The notes under the pieces are model-generated. The model ran no database searches, was not told where the DNA came from, and saw only the letters and a program-made list of their open reading frames with translations. Positions 43,075 to 51,592 of a stretch of 64,000 nucleotides of DNA are shown here, in pieces; positions within the stretch are counted from its first letter, which is position 1, and each line of letters opens with the position of its first letter. A program made the position numbers and the translations under genes. Where the stretch lies: contig NZ_JBGVSA010000004.1 in assembly GCF_041807905.1 (NCBI RefSeq), positions 1 to 64,000 of the forward strand, read 5' to 3'. This DNA is from JBGVSA01 sp041807905 (GTDB taxonomy: Bacteria > Pseudomonadota > Gammaproteobacteria > Burkholderiales > Rhodocyclaceae).

Positions 43075-43623
43075 TCAGTCGAACAGCGTGCCCGTGGGCA
43101 GCGCCACCGACATGCCGACATCGAAGATGAGATACAGCCCGAAGGTCACGCCAAGCGCGATCACCAGGCCCGGCACCACACGCCGGAAACCCAGCACCTG
43201 CATCAGCACGAACATGAAGATCGGCGTGGTCACGAGATACCCGGCCCACGAGATGGCCGCCACGTAGGCCACGGTCAGCAGTACGCCGAGCACAGGGTTG
43301 AGGTAATTGATCGGACCCGTCGGTTCGGCCAGCGCTTCCGATTCCTCCGTACCGATCGGATCGGTGGCGTCCGGCAGCGCGCCATGGCTGAAGTGATTGA
43401 AAATGAGCAGCACGCACAGCACGATCAGGATGCCGGCGAAGGCTGTCGGGAATGCTCCCGCGCCAATGTCGGTGGCCACGGCGGTGGTCGGGAAGCTGCG
43501 AGACTCAACGATGGTCGCGAGGGCGATGAGGATCAGCAGCACGCCAACGACGACGTCGGAGCGCCGGCCGATGCGTGCAAGAATGCCATTGTCCTGCGCA
43601 GCGGGGTCGCGGGATTCAGCCAT
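43075..43623 (-). CDS. Tripartite tricarboxylate transporter, small membrane subunit (TctB)
   Basis: 182 residues with four helices (residues about 23-40, 60-78, 108-128, 140-170), the standard TctB topology. It lies between the TctC and TctA genes, 25 bases from TctA. The 65-base gap to tctC contains a strong hairpin (43648-43671) that may reduce readthrough, as membrane subunits are normally needed at lower amounts than the binding protein. Confidence 0.92.
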   Translation of the reverse strand: MAESRDPAAQDNGILARIGRRSDVVVGVLLILIALATIVESRSFPTTAVATDIGAGAFPTAFAGILIVLCVLLIFNHFSHGALPDATDPIGTEESEALAEPTGPINYLNPVLGVLLTVAYVAAISWAGYLVTTPIFMFVLMQVLGFRRVVPGLVIALGVTFGLYLIFDVGMSVALPTGTLFD

Positions 43624-43647
43624 GGTGAAAATCTCCAGGGTGCTAAG

Positions 43648-43671
43648 CGGCGCGCCTTGCGGGGCGCGCCG
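43648..43671 (-). promoter_or_regulatory. GC-rich hairpin between TctC and TctB genes
   Basis: CGGCGCGCC and GGCGCGCCG form a 9-bp stem around a 6-base loop directly after the TctC stop. With no T-run it looks like an mRNA-stabilising or partial-termination hairpin rather than a full terminator. Confidence 0.6.
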
Positions 43672-43688
43672 GGTGGTACAGCGTTGCG

Positions 43689-44654
43689 TTACTTCTTCAG
43701 GCCGAGTTGGCCGATCAGGGTGCTGAAGAAGGCTTCGTCCTTCTTGATGGCGGCGCCGAAGGCATCGGCGTCCAGGTAGGCGAAGGTCAGGTTCATCTTG
43801 GCCAGCGCATCACGGAAGCCCTGTTCGTCAGTGGCTTTCTTGGTGGCGGTCTTGAGCACCTCCAGCACTTCCTTCGGCGTACCCTTCGGCGCGACGATGC
43901 CGCGCCACGTGCCGATGGACAGATCGACGCCCTTTTCCTTCAGCGTCGGCACCTGCTCGAAGCCCTTGGCGCGGGCGTCGCCCATCACCACCAACGACTT
44001 GAGCTTGCCGGCCTGCACCTGGGCGACGACCTCGGCCGGACTGACCGCCACGGCTTCGATGTGACCACCAAGCAGGGCTGCAACGGCGGGCGCTGCGCCG
44101 TCGAAGGGCACGTGGTTGAACTTGACGCCGGTCTTCTGCTCCAGCGCGGCGGCGGCCAGGTGCCAGATGGCGCCCGTGCCGGAGTTGCCGATGCGCACCT
44201 TGCCCGGGTTGGCCTTGGCGTAGGCCATGAATTCCTCGTAGGTCTTCCACGGCGCATCGGCCTGCACGGTGATGGCGGAAGGTTCGGCGTTCAGGCGGGC
44301 GATCGGTGCGAAGTCATCGATCGAGAAGCGACCCATGCCCAGCGACGGCAGTGTCGTCATTTCGACCACGCCCATGGCGATCTTGTAACCGTCCGGGCGG
44401 GCGCGGGCGACTTCGGTCAGGCCCAGCGCGCCGCTGCCGCCGGGTTTGTTCACCACACCGACCGATTTGGGCAGATGCTTGTTGATGGCGTCGGCATAGG
44501 CGCGCGCCACCAGGTCGGTGCCGCCGCCGGCGGCGTACGACACGACCAGCTCGATCTGTTTGGTCGGGTACTCCGCTGCCTTGACGGGCGCAGAGAGCAT
44601 CGCAACCGAGGCGAGCGCCGCCGCCAGTTGCGTGAAGAAACGTGTGTGCTTCAT
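43689..44654 (-). CDS. Bug-family tripartite transporter substrate-binding protein (TctC)
   Basis: 321 residues with a signal peptide (residues 1-26, ending SAPVKAAE). The Bug family core is visible: YPTKQIELVVSYAAGGGTDL near residue 28 and the PGGSGALG loop near residue 74, which bind carboxylate groups in characterised members. It is periplasmic. AGGAGGAG gives a strong start. In this operon the ligand is probably a sugar acid such as galactonate or a relative, because dgoK and dgoA precede it; this is inference. Confidence 0.93.
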   Translation of the reverse strand: MKHTRFFTQLAAALASVAMLSAPVKAAEYPTKQIELVVSYAAGGGTDLVARAYADAINKHLPKSVGVVNKPGGSGALGLTEVARARPDGYKIAMGVVEMTTLPSLGMGRFSIDDFAPIARLNAEPSAITVQADAPWKTYEEFMAYAKANPGKVRIGNSGTGAIWHLAAAALEQKTGVKFNHVPFDGAAPAVAALLGGHIEAVAVSPAEVVAQVQAGKLKSLVVMGDARAKGFEQVPTLKEKGVDLSIGTWRGIVAPKGTPKEVLEVLKTATKKATDEQGFRDALAKMNLTFAYLDADAFGAAIKKDEAFFSTLIGQLGLKK

Positions 44655-44731
44655 GGTTGGCTCCTCCTATGTGGACAGTGTTCGCGCCGCGCCGGCCACC
44701 TGGCTCTTTTTCGCGGCGAAAAAAAAACAAA

Positions 44732-45403
44732 TCAGGGCATGTGTGCACCGGGCCGGCCATCCAGGCCGCGCCACGCTTCAACGAAAGCCGCGGCGTTGCG
44801 GGCCACGTCGTCGGCCGACATATGCGGTGCGTACAGTGCCGACCCGAGGCCGAAGCCATGCGCCCCTGCCGCAACGAAGGGCGCCATGCCCTGTGGCGTG
44901 ATGCCGCCGACCGGCAGCAGCGGCACGTGGCGCGGCAGCACTGCGCGCATGGCACGGAGCACGGCGGGCGTGACCAGTTCGGCCGGGAAGAACTTGAGCG
45001 CGTCGGCGCCCGCTTCGAGTGCCGCGAACGCTTCGGCGGGCGAGACCACGCCGGGCAGGCTGACAAGACCGGCGGCCTTGGTGGCGCGGATGATGTCGCC
45101 GTTGGAATGCGGCATCACCACCAGTTGGCCGCCGACGTCGCGCAGGCGGGCAATATCGTCGACCCGCAGCACCGTGCCGGCGCCGACCAGTGCGTCGGCG
45201 GGCAATTGCTTGCGGATCAGCGCGATGCTGTCGAACGGCTGCGGCGAATTGAGCGGCACTTCGATCAGGCGGAAGCCCGCGTCGTAGAGTGCGCGCGATA
45301 CCGGCAGCGCCTGCTGTGGCGCGAGTCCGCGCAGGATGGCGACCAGCGGGAGCTGGCGCATGGCGGCTTCGAAAGCCTGTGCGATTGAGGTGGCGTCTGT
45401 CAT
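44732..45403 (-). CDS. dgoA: 2-dehydro-3-deoxy-6-phosphogalactonate aldolase
   Basis: 223 residues of the KDPG/KDPGal aldolase family. VAILRGL near residue 21 holds the catalytic Glu-region substitute strand, and the Schiff-base Lys is in ALKFFPAE near residue 137; GGITPQGM binds phosphate. Pairing with DgoK makes the galactonate version likelier than KDPG. It splits KDPGal into pyruvate and glyceraldehyde 3-phosphate. The start at 45403 is 8 bases after the dgoK stop, which indicates an operon. Confidence 0.9.
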   Translation of the reverse strand: MTDATSIAQAFEAAMRQLPLVAILRGLAPQQALPVSRALYDAGFRLIEVPLNSPQPFDSIALIRKQLPADALVGAGTVLRVDDIARLRDVGGQLVVMPHSNGDIIRATKAAGLVSLPGVVSPAEAFAALEAGADALKFFPAELVTPAVLRAMRAVLPRHVPLLPVGGITPQGMAPFVAAGAHGFGLGSALYAPHMSADDVARNAAAFVEAWRGLDGRPGAHMP

Positions 45404-45411
45404 GTCGATCC

Positions 45412-46386
45412 TTAGTCCGCAAGCAGCCCGGCCGCGCGCGAGAACGCATGCAGGCCGGCCGGGGCGGTGCTGTCGATGAGACGGGGCGTGGGCCCGCCGA
45501 GTAGTTCCAGGGCGAGCTGGTAGCGCCGACAAAGTGCCGGTTCGCCCACCAGCACGAAAGGCGCGCCGCTGGCGAGCAGCGCCGCATTGCGCGCCAGGCC
45601 CGAGACGAGTTCGTGGCCGATGAGCAGGCCCGAGAGGTAATCCGCCAGTTCATGGCGTGGCAGACGCGCGGTGAGTCCGAGCGTGCGGGCCGCGAAAAGC
45701 TGGTGCAGCAGATCGCCCGCGGTCCCCGTGGTGGCAGCCCGCACGCCGCGCTGGAAGCCGGAGCCTTCGGGCGCCTGGCTGTCGTCCATCATCAGTCCGA
45801 GCGTGGAGTGCGCGCGCAGCACGGCGTACAACTCACCCGTCATGTAACTGGCGAAACCGACGATGTGCGCAGCCTGTATGCCGACCCATTTGCTGTGCGT
45901 GCCGGGCAGTACGATGCAGGCGGCATCCGCCAGCGCGGGTTCGAGCGCGAGTGCGCCGAACACCTGGATTTCTTCGCCGCGCATGACATCGGGCGGCGCA
46001 TCGGCGCTATCGGACAGCACGCCGGGCGCGATATGCAGCGTGCGCCCGTTGGCCGTCACCGGCACGGCATGGCGGGCGATGGCGTCGAGTCCGGCCGGGC
46101 ACGACACATAAGGCGCCTCGCGCCATCCCTGCGCGCTGCCGACCATGCCGCTGGCGACCGCCGGCAGCATCGGCCATTCGCGCAGCCAGTCGCCGGCGAT
46201 GGTGTCCAGTGCCAGCGCAAAGCCTTCGTTGCGCGAAGGCGCGGTCGGCAGGTGCTGGATGCCGTGGCTGGCGCGGCGCTGGTCGAGGATCGTGCCGCGC
46301 GCATCCATCAGGTAAGCGCGCAGGCTGCTGGTGCCCCAGTCGAGGGCCAGCAGTGCGGGGCTTGTGGCGTATGTCTTGGTATTCAT
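45412..46386 (-). CDS. dgoK: 2-dehydro-3-deoxygalactonokinase
   Basis: 324 residues. The ASKHA-type start ALDWGTSSLRAYLM near residue 14 and the central LPGTHSKWV near residue 158 are typical of DgoK. It phosphorylates 2-keto-3-deoxygalactonate for the aldolase. The start is one base after the IclR stop and the stop is 8 bases before dgoA. No galactonate dehydratase gene is visible in the window, so the upstream sugar acid may be another compound that yields KDGal. Confidence 0.92.
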   Translation of the reverse strand: MNTKTYATSPALLALDWGTSSLRAYLMDARGTILDQRRASHGIQHLPTAPSRNEGFALALDTIAGDWLREWPMLPAVASGMVGSAQGWREAPYVSCPAGLDAIARHAVPVTANGRTLHIAPGVLSDSADAPPDVMRGEEIQVFGALALEPALADAACIVLPGTHSKWVGIQAAHIVGFASYMTGELYAVLRAHSTLGLMMDDSQAPEGSGFQRGVRAATTGTAGDLLHQLFAARTLGLTARLPRHELADYLSGLLIGHELVSGLARNAALLASGAPFVLVGEPALCRRYQLALELLGGPTPRLIDSTAPAGLHAFSRAAGLLAD

Positions 46387-46387
46387 G

Positions 46388-47188
46388 TCAGTTCAGTGCC
46401 ACGGAAATGTCGTGCGCGGCCTGCAGCACCACCGGCCCCAGTTCGCGCATGCGTTCGAGCGACATGTAGGGCACGGCGGTCGCCACGCTGATGGCGCCGA
46501 TCACCGTACCCCGCGCGTCATGCAGCGGAGCGGCCACGCAGCGCACGCCGAGTTCGTTTTCTTCAAGGTCCATGACCCAGCCCTGCTCGCAGTAGCCGAC
46601 CATGGTCCGTTCGTATTCCTCCCAGGGCGGAAGCAGTGGCGATTCGCCAGCGCGCTGTTTGGCGGCGATGGCCGACTGGTACAGCGTCGGCCACGCGCTG
46701 GGGTCGATGCCGAGCATCAGCGCGCGTCCGATGCCGGTGGAAGCGATCGGCATGCGAAAGCCCACGCGCGAGCGCATTTCGAGCCCGCGCGTGCCGGGGA
46801 TCTTGTCCAGGTAGAACACCTCGGCCGCTTCGCGCACACCCAGGTGCACCGTGTCGCCGGTCTGCGCGGCGAGCGTTTCGAGGAAAGGCCGGGCGACGGC
46901 GGCCATGGGGCGTTGCTCCATGGCGCGGATGCCCAGTTCGATGACTTTCGGCCCCAACAGGTAAGTGCCGATGGCCGACTGGCGCAGGTATCCGGCGCGC
47001 ATGAGCGCCGATAGCATGCGATGGGTGGTGCTGCGCGGTGTACCGAGTCGGGCGCCGATGCTGCGCGCGTCGCTCGCACCGGCTGCGACGCATTCGAGCA
47101 GCGAAAGGCCGCGCAACAGCGTCTGGGCGCCGCTTACTTTGTCGCTCTCGTCGGATTCTGGAATGTGGACTTGGGGCAGATCGCTCAC
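46388..47188 (-). CDS. IclR-family regulator of the sugar-acid operon
   Basis: 266 residues. The N-terminal winged helix (GAQTLLRGLSLLECVAAG, then GTPRSTTHRMLSAL near residues 48-61) is followed by the IclR effector domain with PGTRGLEMRSRVG near residue 131 and EENELGVRCVAAPL near residue 210. It heads the dgoK-dgoA-tctCBA operon, so it probably senses the sugar acid or KDGal. Candidate operator repeats lie upstream at 47208-47238 and 47268-47287. Confidence 0.93.
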   Translation of the reverse strand: MSDLPQVHIPESDESDKVSGAQTLLRGLSLLECVAAGASDARSIGARLGTPRSTTHRMLSALMRAGYLRQSAIGTYLLGPKVIELGIRAMEQRPMAAVARPFLETLAAQTGDTVHLGVREAAEVFYLDKIPGTRGLEMRSRVGFRMPIASTGIGRALMLGIDPSAWPTLYQSAIAAKQRAGESPLLPPWEEYERTMVGYCEQGWVMDLEENELGVRCVAAPLHDARGTVIGAISVATAVPYMSLERMRELGPVVLQAAHDISVALN

Positions 47189-47207
47189 GCTTGGGCTCTT
47201 CTGTATC

Positions 47208-47287
47208 GGAACAGTGGGAACAAATGTAGGTGGGTTCCGATTCGTGTGTCAATATGTGATTTCATCGTCCCAAATAATGGGATTCCC
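47208..47287. promoter_or_regulatory. Candidate IclR operators between iclR and rep
   Basis: GGAAC occurs at 47208-47212 and 47217-47221, the second paired with GTTCC at 47234-47238. Further toward rep is TCCCA-AATAA-TGGGA (47268-47282), overlapping GGGATTCCC (47279-47287). The set is dense for high-GC DNA and sits just upstream of the IclR start. Confidence 0.4.
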
Positions 47288-47363
47288 AGAGAAATCAGGC
47301 GGGTACGAAGAGAGGCGGGGCTGAGCCTGTAAAATCCATCGCCCCCTCCAGAAAGACCCGCCC

Positions 47364-49346
47364 GTGCTCGACCGCCTCAATCCGCAACAACGCGAAGCCA
47401 CCAAGTACCTCGACGGCCCCTGCCTCGTGCTGGCCGGTGCGGGCAGTGGCAAGACGCGCGTGATCACGCAGAAGATCGCCTACATGGTCACCGAGTGCGG
47501 CATGGAGGCGCGCAACATCGCGGCCATCACTTTCACCAACAAGGCCGCACGCGAGATGGAAGAGCGCGTCGGCAAGCTGCTGACCGACGGGCGCGCCAAG
47601 GGGCTGACGGTATGCACGTTTCATGCGCTGGGCGTGCGCATCGTGCGGCAGGAGGCGAAGCTCGCCGGACTCAAGCCGCAGTTCTCGATCCTTGATTCAT
47701 CCGACATCCTCGCCATCGTCGCGGAAATTGCCGGCAGTACCGACAAGGCCACCACGCGCGGCATCCAGTGGACGATTTCGGGCTGGAAGAACGCGCTGAT
47801 CACGCCCGAAGAGGCCGTGAAACTCGTCAACGACGACATGACGGCGGTAGCCGCCAAGCTCTACCCGGCCTACGAACAGACGCTGCGCGCGTATCAGGCG
47901 GTGGACTTCGACGACCTCATCCGCCTGCCGGTGAAGCTGTTCGAAGAGCATCCGGAGGCGCTGGAGCGCTGGCAGAACAAACTGCGTTATCTGCTCATCG
48001 ACGAGTACCAGGACACCAACGCCGCGCAGTACAAACTGCTCAAGCTGCTGACGGGTATCCGGGCGGCATTCACCGCCGTCGGCGACGACGACCAGGCCAT
48101 CTACGGCTGGCGCGGCGCCGACGTGGAAAACCTGCGCCAGTTGCCGCGCGACTTTCCCAAACTGAAAGTCATCAAGCTCGAACAGAATTACCGCTCGACC
48201 AACCGCATCCTGAACGCAGCCAACACGCTCATCGCCAACAACGAGAAGCTTTTCGAGAAGACTTTGTGGTCGGAACACGGCCATGGCGATCCGATCCACA
48301 TCGTGGCGGCGCGCGATCCGGAGCAAGAGGCCGAACTGGTCGCGATGCGCATCTCCACGCACCGCTTCGAGCACCGCACCAAGTTCAGCGATTACGCCAT
48401 CCTGTATCGCGGCAATCACCAGGCCCGGCTGATCGAGCAGCAACTGCGCAACCACAAGATTCCTTATGTCATGAGCGGCGGGCAGAGCTTTTTCGAGCGC
48501 GCCGAAATCAAGGACGTGCTGTGCTATCTGCGCCTGATGCTCAATGGCGACGACGACCTTGCGTTCATCCGTTCGGTGACGACCCCGCGCCGGGGCGTCG
48601 GTGCGGCCACGCTCGAAGCGCTCGGACGCTACGCAGGGCATCGGCATATCAGTCTGTTCGCGGCGGTGTTCGAGGAAGGCGTGACCGAACACGTGCCCAC
48701 GCGCCAGCTCGAAGTGCTGCGCAACTTCGGCAACTTCATCAATTCATTGGAATACCGGGCGACGCGCGAGCCGGCCGCGCGCATCCTCGAAGATCTGCTG
48801 CGCACCATCGGCTACGAAGCGCATCTGATGGAAACCTGCGAGGTGCGCGAAGCGGAGACCAAGTGGTCGAACGTGCGCGACCTCGTCGAATGGCTTGGCC
48901 GCAAGGGTGAGGCCGACAGCAAGAATCTGCTCGAACTCACGCAGATGGTGGCGCTGATCTCGATGCTCGAAAAGGGCGACGAAGAGGACGTCGACGCCGT
49001 ACAACTGGCGACCCTGCATGCTTCGAAGGGACTGGAATTTCCCCACGTGTTTCTCATCGGCGTCGAAGAAGGCCTGCTGCCGCACCAGAGCAGCATCGAC
49101 GGTGATCAGGTGGAAGAGGAACGCCGGCTGATGTATGTCGGCGTCACGCGTGCGCAAAGAAGCCTGACCATCACCCATTGCGAGCGCCGCAAGGCCGCGG
49201 GTGAAATCCGCACGGTGGAACCTTCGCGCTTCATCGAAGAGCTGGGCGACGGCCTGCGCCGCGCGGGCAAGGACGCGCCGCCAGTTTCGCAGGAAGACGC
49301 CCGCGCCAAGTTGGCCAACTTGCGGGCATTGCTGGGCGGCAAGTGA
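47364..49346 (+). CDS. rep: ATP-dependent DNA helicase Rep
   Basis: 660 residues from a GTG start; E. coli Rep has 673. Superfamily 1A motifs in order: LNPQQREA (Q motif), GAGSGKT at 25-31 (Walker A), FTNKAAREM, IDEYQDTN near residue 215 (Walker B), DDQAIYGWRGAD, QNYRS, LHASKGLEF near residue 552 and VGVTRAQRSL. It unwinds DNA 3' to 5' and helps forks pass protein blocks. A TGTAAAAT stretch near 47329 may be its -10 element. It is divergent from the IclR gene. Confidence 0.96.
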   Translation: MLDRLNPQQREATKYLDGPCLVLAGAGSGKTRVITQKIAYMVTECGMEARNIAAITFTNKAAREMEERVGKLLTDGRAKGLTVCTFHALGVRIVRQEAKLAGLKPQFSILDSSDILAIVAEIAGSTDKATTRGIQWTISGWKNALITPEEAVKLVNDDMTAVAAKLYPAYEQTLRAYQAVDFDDLIRLPVKLFEEHPEALERWQNKLRYLLIDEYQDTNAAQYKLLKLLTGIRAAFTAVGDDDQAIYGWRGADVENLRQLPRDFPKLKVIKLEQNYRSTNRILNAANTLIANNEKLFEKTLWSEHGHGDPIHIVAARDPEQEAELVAMRISTHRFEHRTKFSDYAILYRGNHQARLIEQQLRNHKIPYVMSGGQSFFERAEIKDVLCYLRLMLNGDDDLAFIRSVTTPRRGVGAATLEALGRYAGHRHISLFAAVFEEGVTEHVPTRQLEVLRNFGNFINSLEYRATREPAARILEDLLRTIGYEAHLMETCEVREAETKWSNVRDLVEWLGRKGEADSKNLLELTQMVALISMLEKGDEEDVDAVQLATLHASKGLEFPHVFLIGVEEGLLPHQSSIDGDQVEEERRLMYVGVTRAQRSLTITHCERRKAAGEIRTVEPSRFIEELGDGLRRAGKDAPPVSQEDARAKLANLRALLGGK

Positions 49347-49404
49347 GGCACCCCGGTGGGTGCGATGTAGCACCCGAACGAGGCAGCCGGTAGCTGATCG
49401 CGTC

Positions 49405-49809
49405 TTAGCGGCGAACCGGCACGACCGCCATGCCGATCGGCATGAGGGCGATCATGGCCAGCTTGAGATGCTGGATGCCGAACGGAATGCCGATGATCGA
49501 CACGAAATTGACGATGGCTGCGCAGACGTGGCCGATGGCGAGCCACCAGCCGGCGAGCAGAAACCACACGATATTGCCGATCAGCCCCAGCACCCCGGTG
49601 CCGATGTCGTCGCGGCCGGTGACTTCGCGGCGTGGCACCGCTACGCGGCCGAATGGCCAGAATGAAAATCCTGCAATCGTGAAGCAGGCGCGGCCCCACG
49701 GGATGCCGATGATCGTAATGAAAGCGACCAGGCCGGCGAGGCACCAGGCCAGACCCATACAGAATCCACCCAGCACGAACCACAGGATGTTGCCGATCAG
49801 ACGCAACAT
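49405..49809 (-). CDS. yccF: YccF-domain inner membrane protein
   Basis: 134 residues made of two similar YccF halves. Each half has a hydrophobic helix pair (FVLGGFCMGLAWCLAGLVAFITIIGIPWG; FLLAGWWLAIGHVCAAIVNFVSIIGIPFG), so about four helices with an IIGIP motif after each pair. Small inner membrane protein of unknown function. It lies 38 bases beyond fmt in the same direction and converges with rep. Confidence 0.9.
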   Translation of the reverse strand: MLRLIGNILWFVLGGFCMGLAWCLAGLVAFITIIGIPWGRACFTIAGFSFWPFGRVAVPRREVTGRDDIGTGVLGLIGNIVWFLLAGWWLAIGHVCAAIVNFVSIIGIPFGIQHLKLAMIALMPIGMAVVPVRR

Positions 49810-49847
49810 GGTGCGACCCTTTTTCTGTTGTTGATGAATGTGTGGCT

Positions 49848-50777
49848 TCAGCCGGCGACCGGCTCGAAGCGTTCCCCTGCCGCAATGGCGAAACCGCGCA
49901 GGAAGTCTGCCGCTGGCAGGCGCTTGCTGCCCGGCTTCTGCAGTTCGGTCAGGCGCAGCGCGCCTTGGCCGCAGGCCACCACGACGCCGCTGTCATCGGC
50001 TGCGAGCACTTCGCCCGGCGTGCCCGCGCCCTCCACCGCATCGCCCCGCCACAGCTTGAGTGCCGTACCGCGCAGGGTGCCCGCGCCGCCCGGGAAGGGA
50101 TCGAACGCGCGCAGCTTGCGGGCGAGGGTCTCGGCCGGGGCAGTGAAGTCGAGCGCCGATTCGCTCTTGGCGATCTTGCTGGCGTAGGTCACGCCGTCCT
50201 CGGGTTGCGCCGTCGGCGTGAGCGTGGGCAGCGCGCGCAGGGCCTCGACGATCATCGTGCCGCCGAGCGCCGCCAGTTTGTCGTGCAGCGTGGACGTGGT
50301 GTCCGCCGCGTCGATGGGCAAGGCTCGTCGCAACAGCATGGCGCCGGTATCGAGGCCAGCGTCCATCTGCATGATCGTGATGCCGGTTTCGGCGTCGCCC
50401 GCCTCGATGGCGCGATGGATCGGAGCGGCGCCGCGCCAGCGCGGCAACAGCGAAGCGTGGATGTTCAGGCAGCCATGGCGCGGCAGGTCCAGCACGGCCT
50501 GCGGCAGGATCAGGCCGTAGGCGGCCACCACCAGCACGTCCGGCGCGCAGGCGGCGAGGCGTTCGCGCTGTTCGGGCGTGCGGAGTTTCTCCGGCTGGTC
50601 CACGACGATGCCGCGTTCGAGTGCGAGCTTCTTGACCGGGCTGGCCTGCAGGCTCATGCCGCGGCCAGCCGGGCGATCCGGCTGGGTCAGCACCAGCGGC
50701 ACGTCGAAGCCTGCGTCGAGGATGGCGCGGAGCGCGACGGCAGCGAATTCGGGCGTGCCGGCAAAGGCGATCTTCAT
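49848..50777 (-). CDS. fmt: Methionyl-tRNA formyltransferase
   Basis: 309 residues. The catalytic domain has the HASLLPRWRGAAPIHRA signature near residue 109 with the catalytic N-H-D set (N107, H109 and the D of MDAGLDTG near residue 142). A C-terminal OB-like domain follows. It formylates initiator Met-tRNA. It sits 90 bases after def in the same direction, the common def-fmt pair. Confidence 0.96.
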   Translation of the reverse strand: MKIAFAGTPEFAAVALRAILDAGFDVPLVLTQPDRPAGRGMSLQASPVKKLALERGIVVDQPEKLRTPEQRERLAACAPDVLVVAAYGLILPQAVLDLPRHGCLNIHASLLPRWRGAAPIHRAIEAGDAETGITIMQMDAGLDTGAMLLRRALPIDAADTTSTLHDKLAALGGTMIVEALRALPTLTPTAQPEDGVTYASKIAKSESALDFTAPAETLARKLRAFDPFPGGAGTLRGTALKLWRGDAVEGAGTPGEVLAADDSGVVVACGQGALRLTELQKPGSKRLPAADFLRGFAIAAGERFEPVAG

Positions 50778-50867
50778 GTGGGACTCATCCAGGTGTGCCG
50801 CGCCGCGACCCTTCGGGAAGCGAGCGCGGATGACGGAACGATCGCGCGAGGGGCGACCCTGCCAGCA

Positions 50868-51371
50868 TCAGGCCGTGATGCGCGCCCGCTTGGCGAGCTT
50901 GGTCTTGATGCGGCCTTGCTTGAGTTGCGAGAGATATTCGACGAAGACCTTGCCGTCGAGGTGGTCGATTTCGTGCTGGATGCACACGGCCAGCAGGCCG
51001 TCGGTTTCGAGCTCGAACGACTCGCCTCTTTCGTTGAGCGCGCGCACCTTGACCCACTCGGAGCGGGTGACGGTGTCGTAAATGCCGGGCACCGACAGGC
51101 AGCCTTCCTCGCAGGTCTGCTCGCCGCGCCGCTCGAGGATCTCGGGGTTGATGAAGGCGCGCAGATCCGTCTTATCTTCGCTGATGTCGATCACGACGAC
51201 GCGTTCATGTACGTCCACTTGCGTGGCCGCCAGGCCGATGCCGGGCGCGGCATACATGGTTTCGGCCATGTTCGCCACGAGTGTGCGGATGCGCTCATCC
51301 ACCACGGCAACGGGCTTGGCCCGCTTGTGGAGACGCTCGTCCGGGTAATGCAGTATGGGCAGGAGTGCCAT
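50868..51371 (-). CDS. def: Peptide deformylase
   Basis: 167 residues. All three deformylase motifs are intact: GIGLAATQ near residue 45, EEGCLSVP near residue 88 (metal Cys) and QHEIDHLDG near residue 132 (two metal His and the catalytic Glu). It removes the formyl group from new proteins. It is divergent from the LysM protein gene; the 221-base gap includes GTAAG-N6-CTTAC at 51399-51414. Confidence 0.96.
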   Translation of the reverse strand: MALLPILHYPDERLHKRAKPVAVVDERIRTLVANMAETMYAAPGIGLAATQVDVHERVVVIDISEDKTDLRAFINPEILERRGEQTCEEGCLSVPGIYDTVTRSEWVKVRALNERGESFELETDGLLAVCIQHEIDHLDGKVFVEYLSQLKQGRIKTKLAKRARITA

Positions 51372-51592
51372 TCGTCCGACTGTCCAAAAAACCTTGATGT
51401 AAGAAATAGCTTACGGGCAGAATCTAACGGAAAACATCAATGTCCGCAGCATAAGCCCGGCCACCCGCGGGGCCTGTGTACGTTGACCATAGCGCGGACG
51501 GAGATATCCCGCGCGCAACAGAACACAACAATCGAGCTTGCCGACTGGCGGCATCCGAGCGCAGCGCGCTCACTCTTTCGGGGCATTCGCTG

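Noticed and set aside
43707..45287. Plus-strand frame of 526 codons
   Set aside because: Antisense to tctC and dgoA, both of which are clear family members.
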